DNA of 64,000 bases from Clytia hemisphaerica (GCA_902728285.1 CACVBU010000158.1:434001-498000); one strand, 5' to 3'. Counted from the first letter of the stretch, positions 1 through 11,000 are shown. Numbers and translations are program-made. Notes: generated by a model from the sequence alone, not told the origin.

Positions 1-53
1 CAGTATAACTTAAAGATTTTTATAGAACTGACGGTCAATTGACGGTACTTGCT

Positions 54-278
54 TACCTAAAGGGAACTAATTTTTGCGGGAACTAATTTTCGTGGGAACT
101 AATTTTCGCTTTCCAGAACCCGCAAAATTAAATTTTGGCCACTTTTACATAAAATAATTTGAAAAATCCCAAGGAAAATGGGGCAAAAGTGCGAAAATTA
201 GTTCCCGCGAAATGCAATTTTTCGAATTTTTCTCAACCACGAAAATTACTTCTCACAAAAATTAGTTCCCTTAAGGTA
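54..278. mobile_element. MITE-like element, TACCTTAAGGGAA family (copy a)
   Basis: The ends are inverted: TACCTAAAGGGAACTAATTT on the left and its near reverse complement at 255-278. The interior repeats GGGAACTAATTTTCG several times. Other copies sit at 13433-13661, 13670-13914 and 17872-18066. All begin TACC/TACT and end GGTA/AGTA, which fits a TA target duplication as in Tc1/mariner-type MITEs. The superfamily is inferred; no transposase is present. Confidence 0.6.
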
Positions 279-312
279 CTCAAAGTTTAACAAAATTTAC
301 TATTTTTTTCAG

Positions 313-450
313 GGTGCAGACATTCAAATCGAAGGGAACGACACGAACTTCGGTTTGATTCGATTAGGAGATTGTGTAGAAAGAGAAGTAACGCTGGTTA
401 ATACAAGCCCTATTGAAGCTCGTTGGAAAATTTCGTATACTTCCTATCAG
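313..450 (+). CDS. Internal exon, ASH/MSP-like ciliary protein
   Basis: The exon follows a polypyrimidine tract and AG (311-312) and ends at CAG before GTATCA. It is 138 nt, phase 0 at both ends, and encodes 46 residues without a stop. The core VTLVNTSPIEARWKI is the beta-strand pattern of ASH/MSP immunoglobulin-like domains found in HYDIN, CFAP65, CFAP47 and DLEC1. Those proteins act in the motile ciliary axoneme; that role is inferred from the fold alone. The next exon at 1232-1380 continues the same domain in frame. The first exons lie left of the window. I cannot say which family member this is. Confidence 0.65.
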
Positions 451-1231
451 GTATCAAGATTTATATTTTTCAAGGAGTGATAACTAATATCGGGGGGGGG
501 GAGGAGAGTCAAGGTAAACGACCTACCGTATGGCCCTTAAGGGTCTTGACCAAAGTGCACTGTAAGAGTTGAAATTATCAAAGATGAGAAAAAGGGCACT
601 CTAAGGGTGGAAAATCGGACCTCATTTTGCCTTAAAATTTTCAAAAATTTTTCAAAAATGACTAAGCCAGTCACGGCCACAATCCATGGATCCTGGTTTG
701 AATCCCCGTTTCCTCCAAAGGTCCGTACAGCTCATAGATAGCCGGTCTGGCTTGTCCTGGACACCGTGAAAATAATCAAAAGACTGTTTTATAGTTCTAG
801 ATTATTTATCTGTCCATTTAAAACAACGACTTTTATCTATCCATTTATCTAAATGCTACCTTTGCTTAAAGTCCCTAGAAAGCACAGCACAGGCTGATTA
901 GTGGACATTGAAAAATTAGTTGATCAAAATTCAATCAATGAATGCTTTAGCTCAAATATTCGATCTAAATCAAGCTTTTGGTCAAGGAGCTGATGACAGC
1001 AAAATGTATCATTTTGACATTCCTTGAATTTCAAATTGTATAATTTGGCATTAAAAAGAAACAAAGTCATGAAAATATTATCTCCCGATAATGATGTCAT
1101 CCGCGAAATTAAATCTCCTACGAAATCTTGAAGTTTCGCGGATGAACTCGACTGCGAAATTCAATCCCCGCGAAAAAATTTCCCATTAACGTAGCATATT
1201 TGAAAACTCTCATATTGTTTTATTGTATTAG
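451..1231 (+). other. Intron with inverted-repeat element remnant
   Basis: Intron between the two ciliary-like exons, with GT at its start and TATTGTATTAG at its end. Around 490-560 it holds a G-run followed by AGGTAAACGACCTACC and CCCTTAAGGGT, matching the left part of the C/G-run element at 54785-55174. At 690-706 there is a tRNA B-box-like string without a matching A box. Confidence 0.55.
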
Positions 1232-1380
1232 GACCCAGATTCAGAATACCTACAAATCACACCAAATGAGGGCGTTTTGGGCGCAAATAGTGAAGAAACA
1301 ATCAACTTGAGATTCTGTCCGAAAGAAGAGGTGACTTTTACCGGACACTTAACTTGTGACGTTGCGGACAGTAAACCATG
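1232..1380 (+). CDS. Internal exon, ASH/MSP-like ciliary protein
   Basis: Bounded by TATTGTATTAG and GTAAGT, 149 nt, entering in phase 0 (matching the exit of 313-450) and leaving in phase 2. It encodes about 49 residues, including ITPNEGVLGANSEETINLRF and then FTGHLTCDV, the C-terminal strands of an ASH/MSP-type domain. Together the two exons give nearly one domain. No later exon of this gene is obvious in the repeat-filled 12 kb that follows, so the gene either has a very long intron or is interrupted. The family name rests on fold pattern, not on a database match. Confidence 0.65.
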
Positions 1381-2134
1381 GTAAGTGATTCTTTGGATAT
1401 GAGAATAATTTTCTGAAAATCGCTATATAACATTCCCAGAAACCTTTCTGTCAATTCTCAACACGGTCGATACCGTTGCATATCTCAATTCAAACTTTAA
1501 TTGTTCCTTATTTAGACTGGCACGCCAGTCGGGCTGGAACGGTATCACGCGGGAAAAGTGAGCGTAGGAGTTAGGTAAGCGTAGGAAGAAATTTTGTCGG
1601 CGGCGAGGGCTGAAAGCCCGACTGGAGCGAAACCCCAGGAAGGAAAAAACGGCTAAGCTGAAGCCCCAATCTTACAACGCCAGATTTCGGCGTTGTAGAA
1701 ATGAATGAACTTTGAGAAATTCATGAAATGAGAAATGAAAACTTCCGTCAAAGTCGCAGATCGTGTTGTTTTGATTTTTGAGGAGGGAGTGATTGGAAAA
1801 AATAATGGCTGACTTCTAGTGGAAATTTTTATTTGAAAAGATTTTGTTTTGTTTCTTGTTTCTTATTGATGAGTCTCTTCTTTGTGTATATGTGGCTTTT
1901 CTTCATGGTTCTCTGCATGCAAAATTCTTTGGCTCATTTTTGATTGTTTTTTGTTTTGATTTGAGAGGCAAGAGAAGATGGAAAATCTTGTAACATCAGT
2001 TATCAGAACTTGTTGACTTGTTATCTTTTCCTATTCATAACTCATTGGTCAGCCTAAGCTGAGCATTCAAATAGGTAAAATTTTCCAGTTTCATCATCAT
2101 CATAAGACGGCAAAAAAAAATCCGATTTTCCGAT
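1381..2134. other. Non-coding, short inverted repeat
   Basis: No coding exon is visible. CAGTCGGGCT near 1525 is repeated inverted as AGCCCGACTG near 1615, giving a roughly 100-bp GC-richer foldback in an AT-rich setting. Confidence 0.4.
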
Positions 2135-2304
2135 CTCACTTTGATTTCTAAACTTTCTTCCGATCGGGTTAACTTTTTGGGTACTTTTAGCGTACGTTGT
2201 TTTTACAGATCATAATGTGCTCACTTTGATTTCTCAACTTTCTTCCGATCGGGTTAACTTTTTGGGTACTTTTAGCGTACGTTGTTTTAACAGATCATAA
2301 TGTG
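2135..2304. repeat. 85-bp tandem duplication
   Basis: Two nearly identical units, each starting CTCACTTTGATTTCT and ending CAGATCATAATGTG, start at 2135 and 2220 with only a few mismatches. Confidence 0.85.
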
Positions 2305-2374
2305 GTGTTTCAAGATGGCGGCTCAAGCGATAGTCAGATGTGATAAAAGTCAGTGTTGTACCAAAGTATTTCCA

Positions 2375-2987
2375 GTACAAGCCGTATATGTATAAAAGCT
2401 GCGAAGCGATCCAGAGCCTCCCTCAATTCGCAAGTTGCAAGCAAAACATCTTAGACACACAAACAATGTATATTCAACAACATTTTTGCAGTTTTCCTTT
2501 ACATTCGCTCTAGTCTTTCCGAATATAAAAATGACATCTGTAGTCAGTGTAGTATTATCTCTCATTGATGAAAAATGAAGCTTCAACCGTTCTATTTTTC
2601 ATTTTCTAAAATAAATAGCAAAAAGTTTAAAGAAACAACAATATGTTCCTCCTGGCGTTACTTTTACTTTTTTTTTAAGACAAAAGGAAAAACCGAAAAT
2701 ATAAAATTACGAAAGATTTATTTTATTTTATGCTTTACAAAAGATTTTTTTAAATGTACATACTTTTAACCTTCCTAGATATATATATTATATATACCAA
2801 TTTTTGGTGATGAAAGAGACTATAATAATAAAAAAAAAATATAAGAAGTAAGATGAAAACACTAACAAACTCAGGGCATTTTGAATTTATAAAATAAAAA
2901 CAAACTGTACCCTTATAATCATAAAGGTTGGTGAGTCCAGTCAAAACACAGATTTGATCTGTAGCGTCACGCTTCACCTTTATACAC
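2375..2987. repeat. Dispersed repeat R1, copy A left part
   Basis: Matches 7875-8327 in the same order, including ACAAGCCGTATATGTATAAA and, at the end, GTTGGTGAGTCCAGTCAAAA and CACGCTTCACCTTTA. The match breaks at about 2987 and resumes at 5196, so this copy appears split by about 2.2 kb of inserted DNA. Confidence 0.7.
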
Positions 2988-3165
2988 CAGTACTTATAGC
3001 GCTGATGTGAAAATAGGTCTGTGTGAGGGGAGGTATTCTGCGTGAATATGGGTTTTCGAAGCTGCAGCGGAGGAGATCATCTTTTATTTCAAAAATTATT
3101 TTTACGGGGGTCAAACATAATTTCACGAGCGTGTTTATGTAACTTGTTTTTGTTTGATTTTTCTT

Positions 3166-3532
3166 TACACGTTTTTTTTTTTATTAGAACCCAGTTTATA
3201 AGAACATTTAGGCTGAAATTCGTCGAAAAATTAAGAACATCGTAAGAACATGCCCAGCCTCAGTTTGGAAAAAAATGACAAGAAACTACAATTTTTCTTC
3301 TTTTCAAGCAGTTTTAACCCAACTTAGGCATGGATTTTCTAAAATCGATAGTCAAATATTGTCCAAATTGTACCAATTTTATATGCTCTTTATTTTGCAT
3401 GATATTGTCGATTTAGAGTAGTCTGAAAAATTAAGAACGCATTTAAGAACATTTAAGGCTGAAAATTGCTAAAAAAATAAGCACATCCAGGCTCAGCCAA
3501 ATTTTAAGTGTTCTAATAAAAAAAAAACGTGT
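3166..3532. mobile_element. MITE-like element with ACACGTTTTTTTATTAGAAC ends
   Basis: Left end ACACG, a T-run and ATTAGAAC; the right end is the inverse, GTTCTAATA, an A-run and CGTGT. Inside, TTAAGAACAT and AGGCTGAAA recur. A 142-bp relative with the same ends lies at 57179-57320. Confidence 0.65.
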
Positions 3533-3533
3533 A

Positions 3534-3655
3534 TTTGAACAATTATTAAAAGGGTATTCTTCGTTATTATGCATCAAATAATGGTTAGTTTTTATTTGAA
3601 CAATTATTAAAAGGATATTTTCGTCATTATGCATCAAGTAATGGTGTAATGGAAA
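3534..3655. repeat. 60-bp tandem repeat, 2 units
   Basis: Two units begin TTTGAACAATTATTAAAAGG and contain TTATGCATCAA, offset by 60 bp. Confidence 0.75.
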
Positions 3656-3681
3656 TAAATTAGGAAATGCAGAGATTTGAG

Positions 3682-3930
3682 AAAAGTGAATATAGGTTTT
3701 CGTTTTTATAAGCATTGTTTGGAGTAAAAGATGGCTAAGGTATGAAAAGTGAATATAGGTTTTCGATATTTATAAGCATTTGTTTGGAGTAAAAGATGGC
3801 TAAATTAGGAAAAGTGAATATGGGTTTTCGTTTTTATAAGCATTGTTTGAAGTAAAAGATAGCTACAGTAGGAAAAGTGAATACATATAGGTTTTCGTTT
3901 TTATAAGCATTTGTTTGGAGTAAAAGATAG
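3682..3930. repeat. ~64-bp tandem repeat, 4 units
   Basis: Four units of GTGAATATAGGTTTTCG followed by TTTATAAGCATT, TTTGGAGTAAAAGAT and a short spacer, with one-base differences between units. Confidence 0.8.
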
Positions 3931-4159
3931 ATTTATATTTTTCTGGAAAAATCATTAGTTTGTAAAATATACTTGTTTCTTTCTAATACCAACCATTAGA
4001 TACTGCAATACTTCGAAATCGAATAAACGCCCCCATAAAGAAACACCCTTCCTTAAACGAAAATTTCCACAAGAAAGTCTCATAGAGTGCGTTAAAGAGC
4101 CCCCGAAAACCTATTTTCACTTTGCCGTAATTTCGACAACATTTAGCTGGAGCCAAGAG

Positions 4160-4403
4160 ACACGCTTTTTTTATAAGAATGGTATAAATCCATTATAAAA
4201 TATAATATTTATAAAATATTCTTACAGTTACAGCATTCTTAGGTTAGGATCCTATTTCAGACTTGATTCAACATTTAGTACTTACGTCCTAAGCATAAAA
4301 TGGCATATAAATTTATAATTGAAAATCCTCTAAAAATGGCATATTCTTAACTTTCATCAAGAACATTCTAAAAAGTGTATTCTTTGAAAAAAGAAAGCGT
4401 GTA
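4160..4403. mobile_element. Possible MITE with ACACGCTTTTTTTATAAGAA ends
   Basis: ACACGCTTTTTTTATAAGAA on the left is mirrored imperfectly by ATTCTTTGAAAAAAGAAAGC plus GTGT on the right. It resembles the 3166-3532 element in its ACACG plus T-run start. The interior is AT-rich and non-coding. Confidence 0.4.
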
Positions 4404-5195
4404 TTAAAGTTCCTTGCTGGAGATGAAACTCTATTTTTACTACCGTATTCTGATAATTTAAAAGCACTTTCGCTTCGTTTATAAAATCTTTATAAAGATA
4501 TTTATACAATGTAGCTTTTCACGCCTTATAAGAATTAAAGGTGTCTTTAGATTAAAAACGTTCTTATAATAAAATTCACCTAAACAATAGATTTACTCAT
4601 TTGTGAAATCGTTAACAAGAAAACTCTACCCCCGTGTTAGAAAAGTCACAACGTAGGAGAGACAGTTAATAGCACATCTGTTAAGCTATTGTTTACTACT
4701 TTTTCCCTCTCTCTATTGAAACCTATTTTCACTTCAACACCTATTCTCACGCAATTACCTATTTTAACTCAAGCGCTGAAAAACCCTTCCCAAATAACAT
4801 ATCCGTCAGGGTTTTCATAAAAAAATTTACAAAATAAGATATGAGGTCTTTCGTTCAACCTCTGAAAAACATGAAAAAATAACAGGCCTCATATTTAAGC
4901 TCGATTTGTAGCTGTTTTACAAAGGTTCAACACGAAATTTTTTATACAAATGTTAGCTAAAGGATAGACGATTACTAGCCGATTCATAGTTTGAGATAAG
5001 GTTTGAAATTAAGGAAGCAATGCTACTGTAAAGACGGACTAATTGTCGGTTGAAATTCTTGTGAAATGGTTTTTTATTGTCGGCTCACACTCGGTACGCA
5101 AAAAAGAGTCTGGGGAGGAAACACGCATACTTCAAAGAACCATGCCGCAAAACAAACGACATGTTATTCCTTCTCTATTTATTCAAGTTCCTTGC

Positions 5196-5440
5196 TTTAT
5201 AAAAAGGAGGATATCATAAAATGAACCAAGGAAAATTTCATGATTTTAAAAAAGAGTCATTTTGCATATAAGATAACAGATAACTAATAATGTTAAATAA
5301 GGATATAATTTCCAACAAATTGCAAGGAGGGAAAAAAATATTTTGGGAAACATTTTTGTAATCTGAAAGAATGCCCAAAGGGAAAAAAAACGTATGCGGA
5401 AGAAAACTTCAAGGCGACAACAAAAGTTTTCCATATGTGA
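5196..5440. repeat. Dispersed repeat R1, copy A right part
   Basis: AAAAAGGAGGATAT, ATGAACCAAGGAAAATTTCA and GCAAGGAGGGAAAAA match 8325-8580 in order. It continues the copy that stops at 2987. Confidence 0.7.
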
Positions 5441-6135
5441 CAAAACGTCTAATCGGGATCGGGATCGTCTAATATCGACATGCGTCTTCTAATTTCGACA
5501 TAGCTGTAGGCTGGTCTTCGAAATAAAAAATCAAACATAAACAAATACATACCAAAGTTATCAATCAATCACTAAATTGTACTCTCCCTATCACGTCACA
5601 GATTGTTGAAATGTAAGAAACGTGAAGTGGGTTTTTTTCGAAAAGAAAACTTTAACAATGTACAGTAGTCACTAAAAAACTAATTAGCATGCTTTCAACG
5701 AAGATGCCCAAATCACAACAACATTTTGCACGCGAGGAATATTTTAGTAGACCTTTTACCGTGAACCGAAAATAATTAAAAGAACCCGGTTTCCTTATGA
5801 ATTTGAAAAGGGACCGGACACGTGTGCTAGGTGCGGTGCCTAGAAGTTTTACGCGGCCTCTTAGCGCCTAGAGCGCGTGCTTGCAATAAACAATAAGGAC
5901 GGGGAAACCAGGTCGACTAGACTCGCAAATTACTCTTATCATGTGACTTGAAGCGTAATTGCCTAATAAAGTTGTAAAATTTTAATGATGGACACGAGAA
6001 AGTTACGAGGAAGTTTGCATACGTTTCATGTGTTGTGTAAAATTGCTTATAATTTGGCTGCTTTTTTTTAAATTGAATGAATTGCAATGTTTACTGAACT
6101 TCTAGTTTGATGGATGAACTTGTTTGATAAGAATG
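5441..6135. other. Non-coding; mariner-like MITE tip
   Basis: No coding exon recognised. At 5465-5505, GTCTAATATCGACATGCGTC and TCTTCTAATTTCGACAT are a fragment of the TIR of the element at 8791-9020. Confidence 0.4.
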
Positions 6136-6483
6136 AGGACCCTGCCGATGCACCGGACTTAACGAACACCGGACACCCGAAAGTCCGGTGTATAATGATA
6201 ATTTTTTTTACCACTGGACAATCTCTACACCGGACTTAAGAAAGTCGGATGTCCGGTGTCGGAGAGGGATATTTTTTTCCACCGGACAATCAAAACAACG
6301 GACATGACCAGTCCGGTGTGCGTCCGGCGTTTCTTAATTTTTTGTTTCATAAATGTCAGGCATCCAAAATTCCCTGTATGCAACACCGGACTGACACCGG
6401 ACTTATTGCGTCCGGTGTAACGAAAGGTTACTTTTTGCCACCAGACAAATACACCGGACAGTCCGGTGCGTCGGCAGGGTCCT
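6136..6483. mobile_element. 348-bp MITE with 8-bp TSD and ACCGGAC arrays
   Basis: Ends AGGACCCTGCCGATGCACCG and its inverse CGGTGCGTCGGCAGGGTCCT form about 23-bp TIRs with one mismatch. The flanks repeat TAAGAATG at 6128-6135 and 6484-6491, an 8-bp target duplication. The interior carries many ACCGGAC or GTCCGGT copies in both orientations, typical of subterminal transposase sites. An 8-bp duplication would suit hAT-like or P-like families, but the TIR start does not match a consensus I know. The ORF across it is incidental. Confidence 0.85.
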
Positions 6484-6677
6484 TAAGAATGATACCAAGA
6501 ATTTCAATCTTACATATTCATAACCTGGCAGCTCAAAATATGGCAATGATGGGTATGTTTCTAATGGGGCATCAGAGAACGTCATAGAAATAAATAAGTG
6601 TTTCATCACATTTATAACTGGATCATTTTCAGCACTATTTCATATTGACAAACAAACTTCCGAAAGGCATCAACTGA

Positions 6678-6843
6678 ATAGACCTTTTTTCAAATAGCAT
6701 GTCCTGTTGAATAATTATGTAGTCCAGCCATAAAAACAATGATAGAGCCATGCATAATTACTGTATATGCATGGTTTTATCATTGTTTTTCTACTGGACT
6801 ACATAATTATTCAACAGGGTGGCCTCTTTGAAAAAAGGTCTAT
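6678..6843. mobile_element. 166-bp foldback element
   Basis: Near-perfect palindrome: ATAGACCTTTTTTCAAATAG on the left, mirrored on the right to GGTCTAT, with arms of about 75 nt around the centre ATTACTGTA. Its first bases, ATAGACCTTTT, match the ends of the larger element at 12234-12986. Confidence 0.85.
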
Positions 6844-7489
6844 ACAATGCTTGAATAACAGAATTGAATAAACACACATTTCTACCAAAATTGGTAAGCC
6901 CTGTTGGACAAATTCTGTCTGGAGAAGCTGACATATTATTAAAATAATCAATTTTGCAGTACAGTAAACACGGCTAGAGCAAAAAATAATTAATTCGGTT
7001 GAATGGCAAACAAAAGTTGCTTCAATATACGGTATCTTTTAAACAGAAGGGCAAGCAAGGAGGATATACTCGAAGACCAAATGTAAAAAATGAGAAGTAA
7101 TTTGTAGCACAATAAATTTTAAAATTGACTTCCCTGATCTGAAAACCAACCAAACAATAAACAAGTACAATAACAGCCTTCTTTCTTTGCTGTCGATTTG
7201 ATTGAAATGAAAGTCGAAACCAAACTAATGACCAAAAAAGAACGATGCCAATCAAGGATCGAAGCCAAGAAAAACAGGACAAATTATAGTAAATTGTAAT
7301 GATGATAACAGAAAGTAATGACTCAATAAAAATTCAAAAAAACAGCCAAGCAGTTTCTCAGAATTGCGATTCAGCCAAATTCGGAGAGAAAAAAAGAAAA
7401 TAACCATTTTGATGATAAACTGAAACCATGACAACGCATCTGTAGAACCAATCAGTGTCAAGATATCTCTATCGTCGCGACGTCAAACA
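6844..7489. other. No gene recognised
   Basis: AT-rich sequence with short open frames on the minus strand. No splice-bounded coding exon, repeat or terminal structure that I can support. Confidence 0.4.
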
Positions 7490-8700
7490 GGATAGGGAGC
7501 ATAATGGCATCACTTTCGTTTTGATATAAATTCAAATATAACAATTTACTATAACGGAGGTAATTTGTTTTATCATTTCCCGGGATATTCTTCACGCTTG
7601 TTATCTCCTAAATATTGACGTCACGGGTCACGGAGGGTTGACTCGTTCTTCGTATCATTCTGACGTATACGTCAAATTTGATATGACGGAGGTAATTTGA
7701 GTTACCATTTCGCTGAATATCCTTTGTATTTTATCTCCTTTGTATTTTGGTATCGCGCAACTCGGAGATTCGAAACGTTTTTCCCATCTCCTGCCTTATA
7801 GATGGTTGAAAGAATGGAAAGTTAAAGGTACGCACACACGATAGCAAAACTGCTTCGCTCATGTACATTCGCTTCGCAACAAGCCGTATATGTATAAAAG
7901 TTGCGAAGCGCTCCAGAGTCTCCTCGATTCGCAAGTTGCAAGCAAAACTTTTAATGACATACAAACACTGTATACTCAACGACGCGGCATTTGTGCAGTT
8001 TTCCTTTACATTTGCTGCAGTCTTTCCGAATATCCCATCATTTGCAAATTTTTTATAGTCCCTCTCTGTAAAAATGAGATCTGTAGATTATCTCTCATTG
8101 AGAAAAATGAAGCTTCAACCGTTCTATTTTTCATTTTCTAGAATATATAGCAAAAAAGTTTAAAGAAACAGCAATATACAGAATATAAGAAGATGAAAAC
8201 ACTAAACACACTCAGGGCATTTTGAACTTAGAAAATAAAAACAAACTGTACCCTTATAATCATCATAAAGGTTGGTGAGTCCAGTCAAAACACAGATTTG
8301 ATCTGTAGCATCACGCTTCACCTTTACAAAAAGGAGGATATAATGAACCAAGGAAAATTTCATAATTTCAAAAAAGTCATTTTGCATTATCATACAGTAA
8401 TATAACTAATAATGTTAAAGAAAAAGAAAAAACTTTCAAAACAGGAGCAATTCCATATTCATAATTTCCAACAGATTGCAAGGAGGGAAAAATATCTTAT
8501 GGGAAACATTTTTGTAATCTAAAAGAATGCCCAAAGTGGAAGAAAACTTCAAGTTGCCAACATAAGTTTTCCATATTAGACGTCAAACGTGGAAGAAAAT
8601 TTCCAAATTGACAAAAAAAGCTTTCCACGTTTAAAACACAAATACCAAGTTCAAGACAGAAGTTTCCACATTTGAAAAAGAATGCAAACAAAAATGAGAA
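7490..8700. repeat. Dispersed repeat R1, copy B (most complete)
   Basis: Contains in one run the blocks split or truncated elsewhere: AGCATAATGGCATCACTTTC with ACGGAGGTAATTTG (shared with 9799-10178), ACAAGCCGTATATGTATAAA to CACGCTTCACC (shared with 2375-2987) and AAAAGGAGGATATAATGAAC onward (shared with 5196-5440). No long ORF, so this is probably a non-autonomous or decayed element. Confidence 0.65.
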
Positions 8701-8790
8701 AAGAGACTTTTTAATCTAATGTTTCCAGACCATCTAAGAAAGAAAAATAACTATTAAAAAGCAACAAAATGAAGAACGACAAACCCTAAC

Positions 8791-9020
8791 TACCGTAAGT
8801 TGGTCTAATGTCGACATCCGTCTTCTAATTTCGACATCCTTCTTTATAGATAGGAATAATAAAAAGGTCGAAATCACTAATAGACTAAAGATTTTTCCTC
8901 TCAACGCGCTAATCAAAGTCAATCAGCGATTCCGACCTTCCTCAGGTTCTATTGTTCCTATCTCTAAAGAAGGGTGTCGAAATTAGAAGACGGATTTCGA
9001 CATTAGACCAACTTACTGTA
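8791..9020. mobile_element. 230-bp Tc1/mariner-type MITE
   Basis: TIRs of about 65 nt: TACCGTAAGTTGGTCTAATG on the left, mirrored by CATTAGACCAACTTACTGTA on the right, flanked by TA. GTCGACATCCGTC and TCTTCTAATTTCGACA recur in both arms. TIR fragments of the family are at about 5465-5505 and 11641-11675. No transposase inside. Confidence 0.8.
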
Positions 9021-9794
9021 TCAAAGAACAACATATCACACATCGCCATCCACAACCCCGACAAAAGTGACTGTACCATCCACAGATTCATTCATCATTG
9101 TTTGTCACGGGACACAGCTGTCCCACCATCGATCCCACACAAACCATATTTTAGCTCTGAACAGAAATCCGCGCAAGAAAAATCTAAACATTGATAAGTG
9201 GTCAAACTTTCTAAATTTTGCTAAATCAAAACACGGGAAAACGAAAACATCATGCGACGTATGACCACAACTCCCGACAACAAAAAATTTTCCATGTTTT
9301 AAAGGCTTGTCAAAAGTGTGTTGACAACAAAGGTTTTCCACGTTCAAAATGCACAAAGAAAATTTCAAAGTATATACTGTAAGTTGGTGCAGAATCTGGC
9401 GGGTTTTGGGTTCACCTCGATTCAGCCGGTTTACCAGATGAGTTCACCTCCGTTCTCCTTGGTTCCTCGTGGTTCACCTTTTTCTAATTCAGTTAAGTCA
9501 ATATTGCAGAAGAAGAAGATTTTGATCTAAGGTTGGGTGAAAACTAACCTAAGTCAGTGAAAATTACAAAATTGCAAGAAATTGGCATCTCTCATTCCAA
9601 CCATCAAAATGGAAACAAAACATTCGATTCAGGAAAGAATGATAAGTACACTACAACATAAGCCATTTCTTGTGACAATCATACAAAAATCTTGATCCAA
9701 TTCAACTCATTAATAGCATGAACACCAAAGACAAACAAAGTAAAAGAGAATAGCAAAAACCTAATTTTGCCGTCATGTTTGTTTTGATTTTTGA
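9021..9794. other. No gene recognised
   Basis: A partial mariner-like tip (ACTGTAAGTTGGT) lies at about 9375. Otherwise non-coding, with no clear exon boundary. Confidence 0.4.
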
Positions 9795-10178
9795 AAAAGC
9801 ATAATGGCATCACTTTCGCTTTATAATAGATTCAAATAATAAAAATTTACTATAACGGAGGTAATTTGTTTTATCATTTCCCTGGATGTTTTTCACGTTT
9901 GTTATCTCCTAAATATTGACATCATGGGTCACGGAGGGTTGACCCGTTCTTCGTATCATTCTGACGTATACGTCAAATTTGATATGATGGAGGTAAATTG
10001 AGTTACCATTTCGCTGAATATCCTTTATATTTTATCTCCTTTATATTTTGTTGTCGCGCGACTCGGAGATACGAAACGTTTTTCCCCTCTCCCTGCCTTA
10101 TAGAGGGTCGAAAGGATAGATAGTTAAAGGTACGCACACACGATAGCAAAACTGCTTCGCTCATGTACATTCGCTTCG
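9795..10178. repeat. Dispersed repeat R1, copy C (truncated)
   Basis: Matches 7495-7876 from GCATAATGGCATCACTTTCG to CATGTACATTCGCTTCGCAA. The match stops at about 10178, where it abuts the minus-strand exon at 10188-10582. Confidence 0.75.
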
Positions 10179-10187
10179 CAATAATAC

Positions 10188-10582
10188 CCATTTCCAGTTA
10201 AGTGGGGTTTCCTTATGATGAGAGATGCTATTCTAGCATTATTAAGCATTTGCTCAAGTGTTTCTAAAATTGGTACATACATAAATGTTTCCTGTTTTTC
10301 TGTCAAGAAAAATTCATTCTTCTTACGCTTTCTTTTTAAAATGTTTCCAAGAGCTACCTCAACAGGTTTAACATGAGAGAAATTAGACTTGATGAATGAT
10401 TTATGTTGAGCTTCGGTTGATAATCCATCAAAAATATCTGCCCCTTCTTGAAATATTTCATTCAGTTGTGCAACATTTTCATGTTCAGTTATATCAAGTT
10501 CTTGCATAACTTTAGTTTTCAAAATTTCACAATGCTGAGCAACAAGACATGCAACATTATCCTTGATGGTTTCCATTGTAGC
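10188..10582 (-). CDS. Coding exon, transposon-associated uncharacterised protein
   Basis: Opens after a minus-strand acceptor (TTTTATTTTTTCAG, plus 10583-10597) in phase 0 and encodes about 130 residues. They include FIKSNFSHVKPVEVALGNIL, a basic KRKRKKNEFF stretch and FMYVPILETLEQMLNNARIA. This pattern is familiar from transposon-linked proteins of invertebrates and fish, where a 'GYYCD' segment follows; GYYCE does follow here. The upstream exon at 11430-11504 joins in frame. The 3' end is uncertain: either a donor at GGGTATT, or the exon runs into repeat R1 copy C, which would truncate the gene. Function unknown. Confidence 0.6.
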
Positions 10583-10816
10583 CTGAAAAAATAAAAATAA
10601 GTACCTTATTAATATATGTTTGCAGGAGTAATTTTCGAGTAACATTCAATTTCATGTTGAAAGGAAGAGACAACTCCCACCCACTTTTAGGTAAATTTTA
10701 GTTTACACCCTAGGGGAAGCAAAACTCGTGTTAGATGAAGCGAAATTTCAGGTTTGTGGGACTTCTTTACAAAACCATTCGAACGATAATTAGTTCATTC
10801 ATTCTTTCAAAACAAA

Positions 10817-11000
10817 ATGGCGGCCGAGAAAAGAAATGCAGTAATGGTGGTGTTGCTCAACGAGCTCGTCGATTCAGACGATGAAAACCCAACTAGAGGA
10901 AAAACTAGAGAGTGGATTAGGAGAAGGGAGCAAAAGGGATATTTCCACAATATTGTCCTGGAGCTAAAAATCGAGGACAGACTTGGCTTCAGGAAAATGT
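10817..11000 (+). pseudogene. PIF/Harbinger transposase N-terminal fragment
   Basis: From an ATG in AAAATGGCGGCC, the frame reads to REWIRRREQKGYFHNIVLEL, then KIEDRLGFRKMFRMDN. This matches the conserved start of Harbinger/HARBI1-type transposases (W-x-R-x5-G-x-Y/F..L..EL..ED...F+..FRMD). The DDE catalytic region is absent; homology ends at about 11000 and the rest is ATGTTGGA-rich repeat DNA. It is likely a captured or decayed first exon inside a non-autonomous element. It lies in an intron of, and opposite to, the minus-strand gene with exons at 10188-10582 and 11430-11504. Confidence 0.55.

Larger units (their letters stand above)
2995..4780. mobile_element. Composite inverted-repeat element with GTGAAAATAGGT motifs
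   Basis: AGCGCTGATGTGAAAATAGG near 2998 is mirrored near 4760-4780 (ACCTATTTT, then AAGCGCT). GTGAATATAGGTTTTCG occurs as direct repeats in the left half, and its complement (CGAAAACCTATTTTCAC, ACCTATTCTCAC) in the right half, as subterminal repeats of a DNA transposon would. Most of the DNA splitting repeat R1 copy A is this element. No transposase ORF is seen. Exact ends and target duplication are not resolved. Confidence 0.45.

Noticed and set aside
690-706. tRNA-like B box (GGTTTGAATCCCC)
   Set aside because: No A box at the right distance and no cloverleaf; at most a SINE relic.
6249-6609. 112- and 68-codon ORFs
   Set aside because: Both cross the TIR element at 6136-6483 and its repeated ACCGGAC motifs; no protein family seen.
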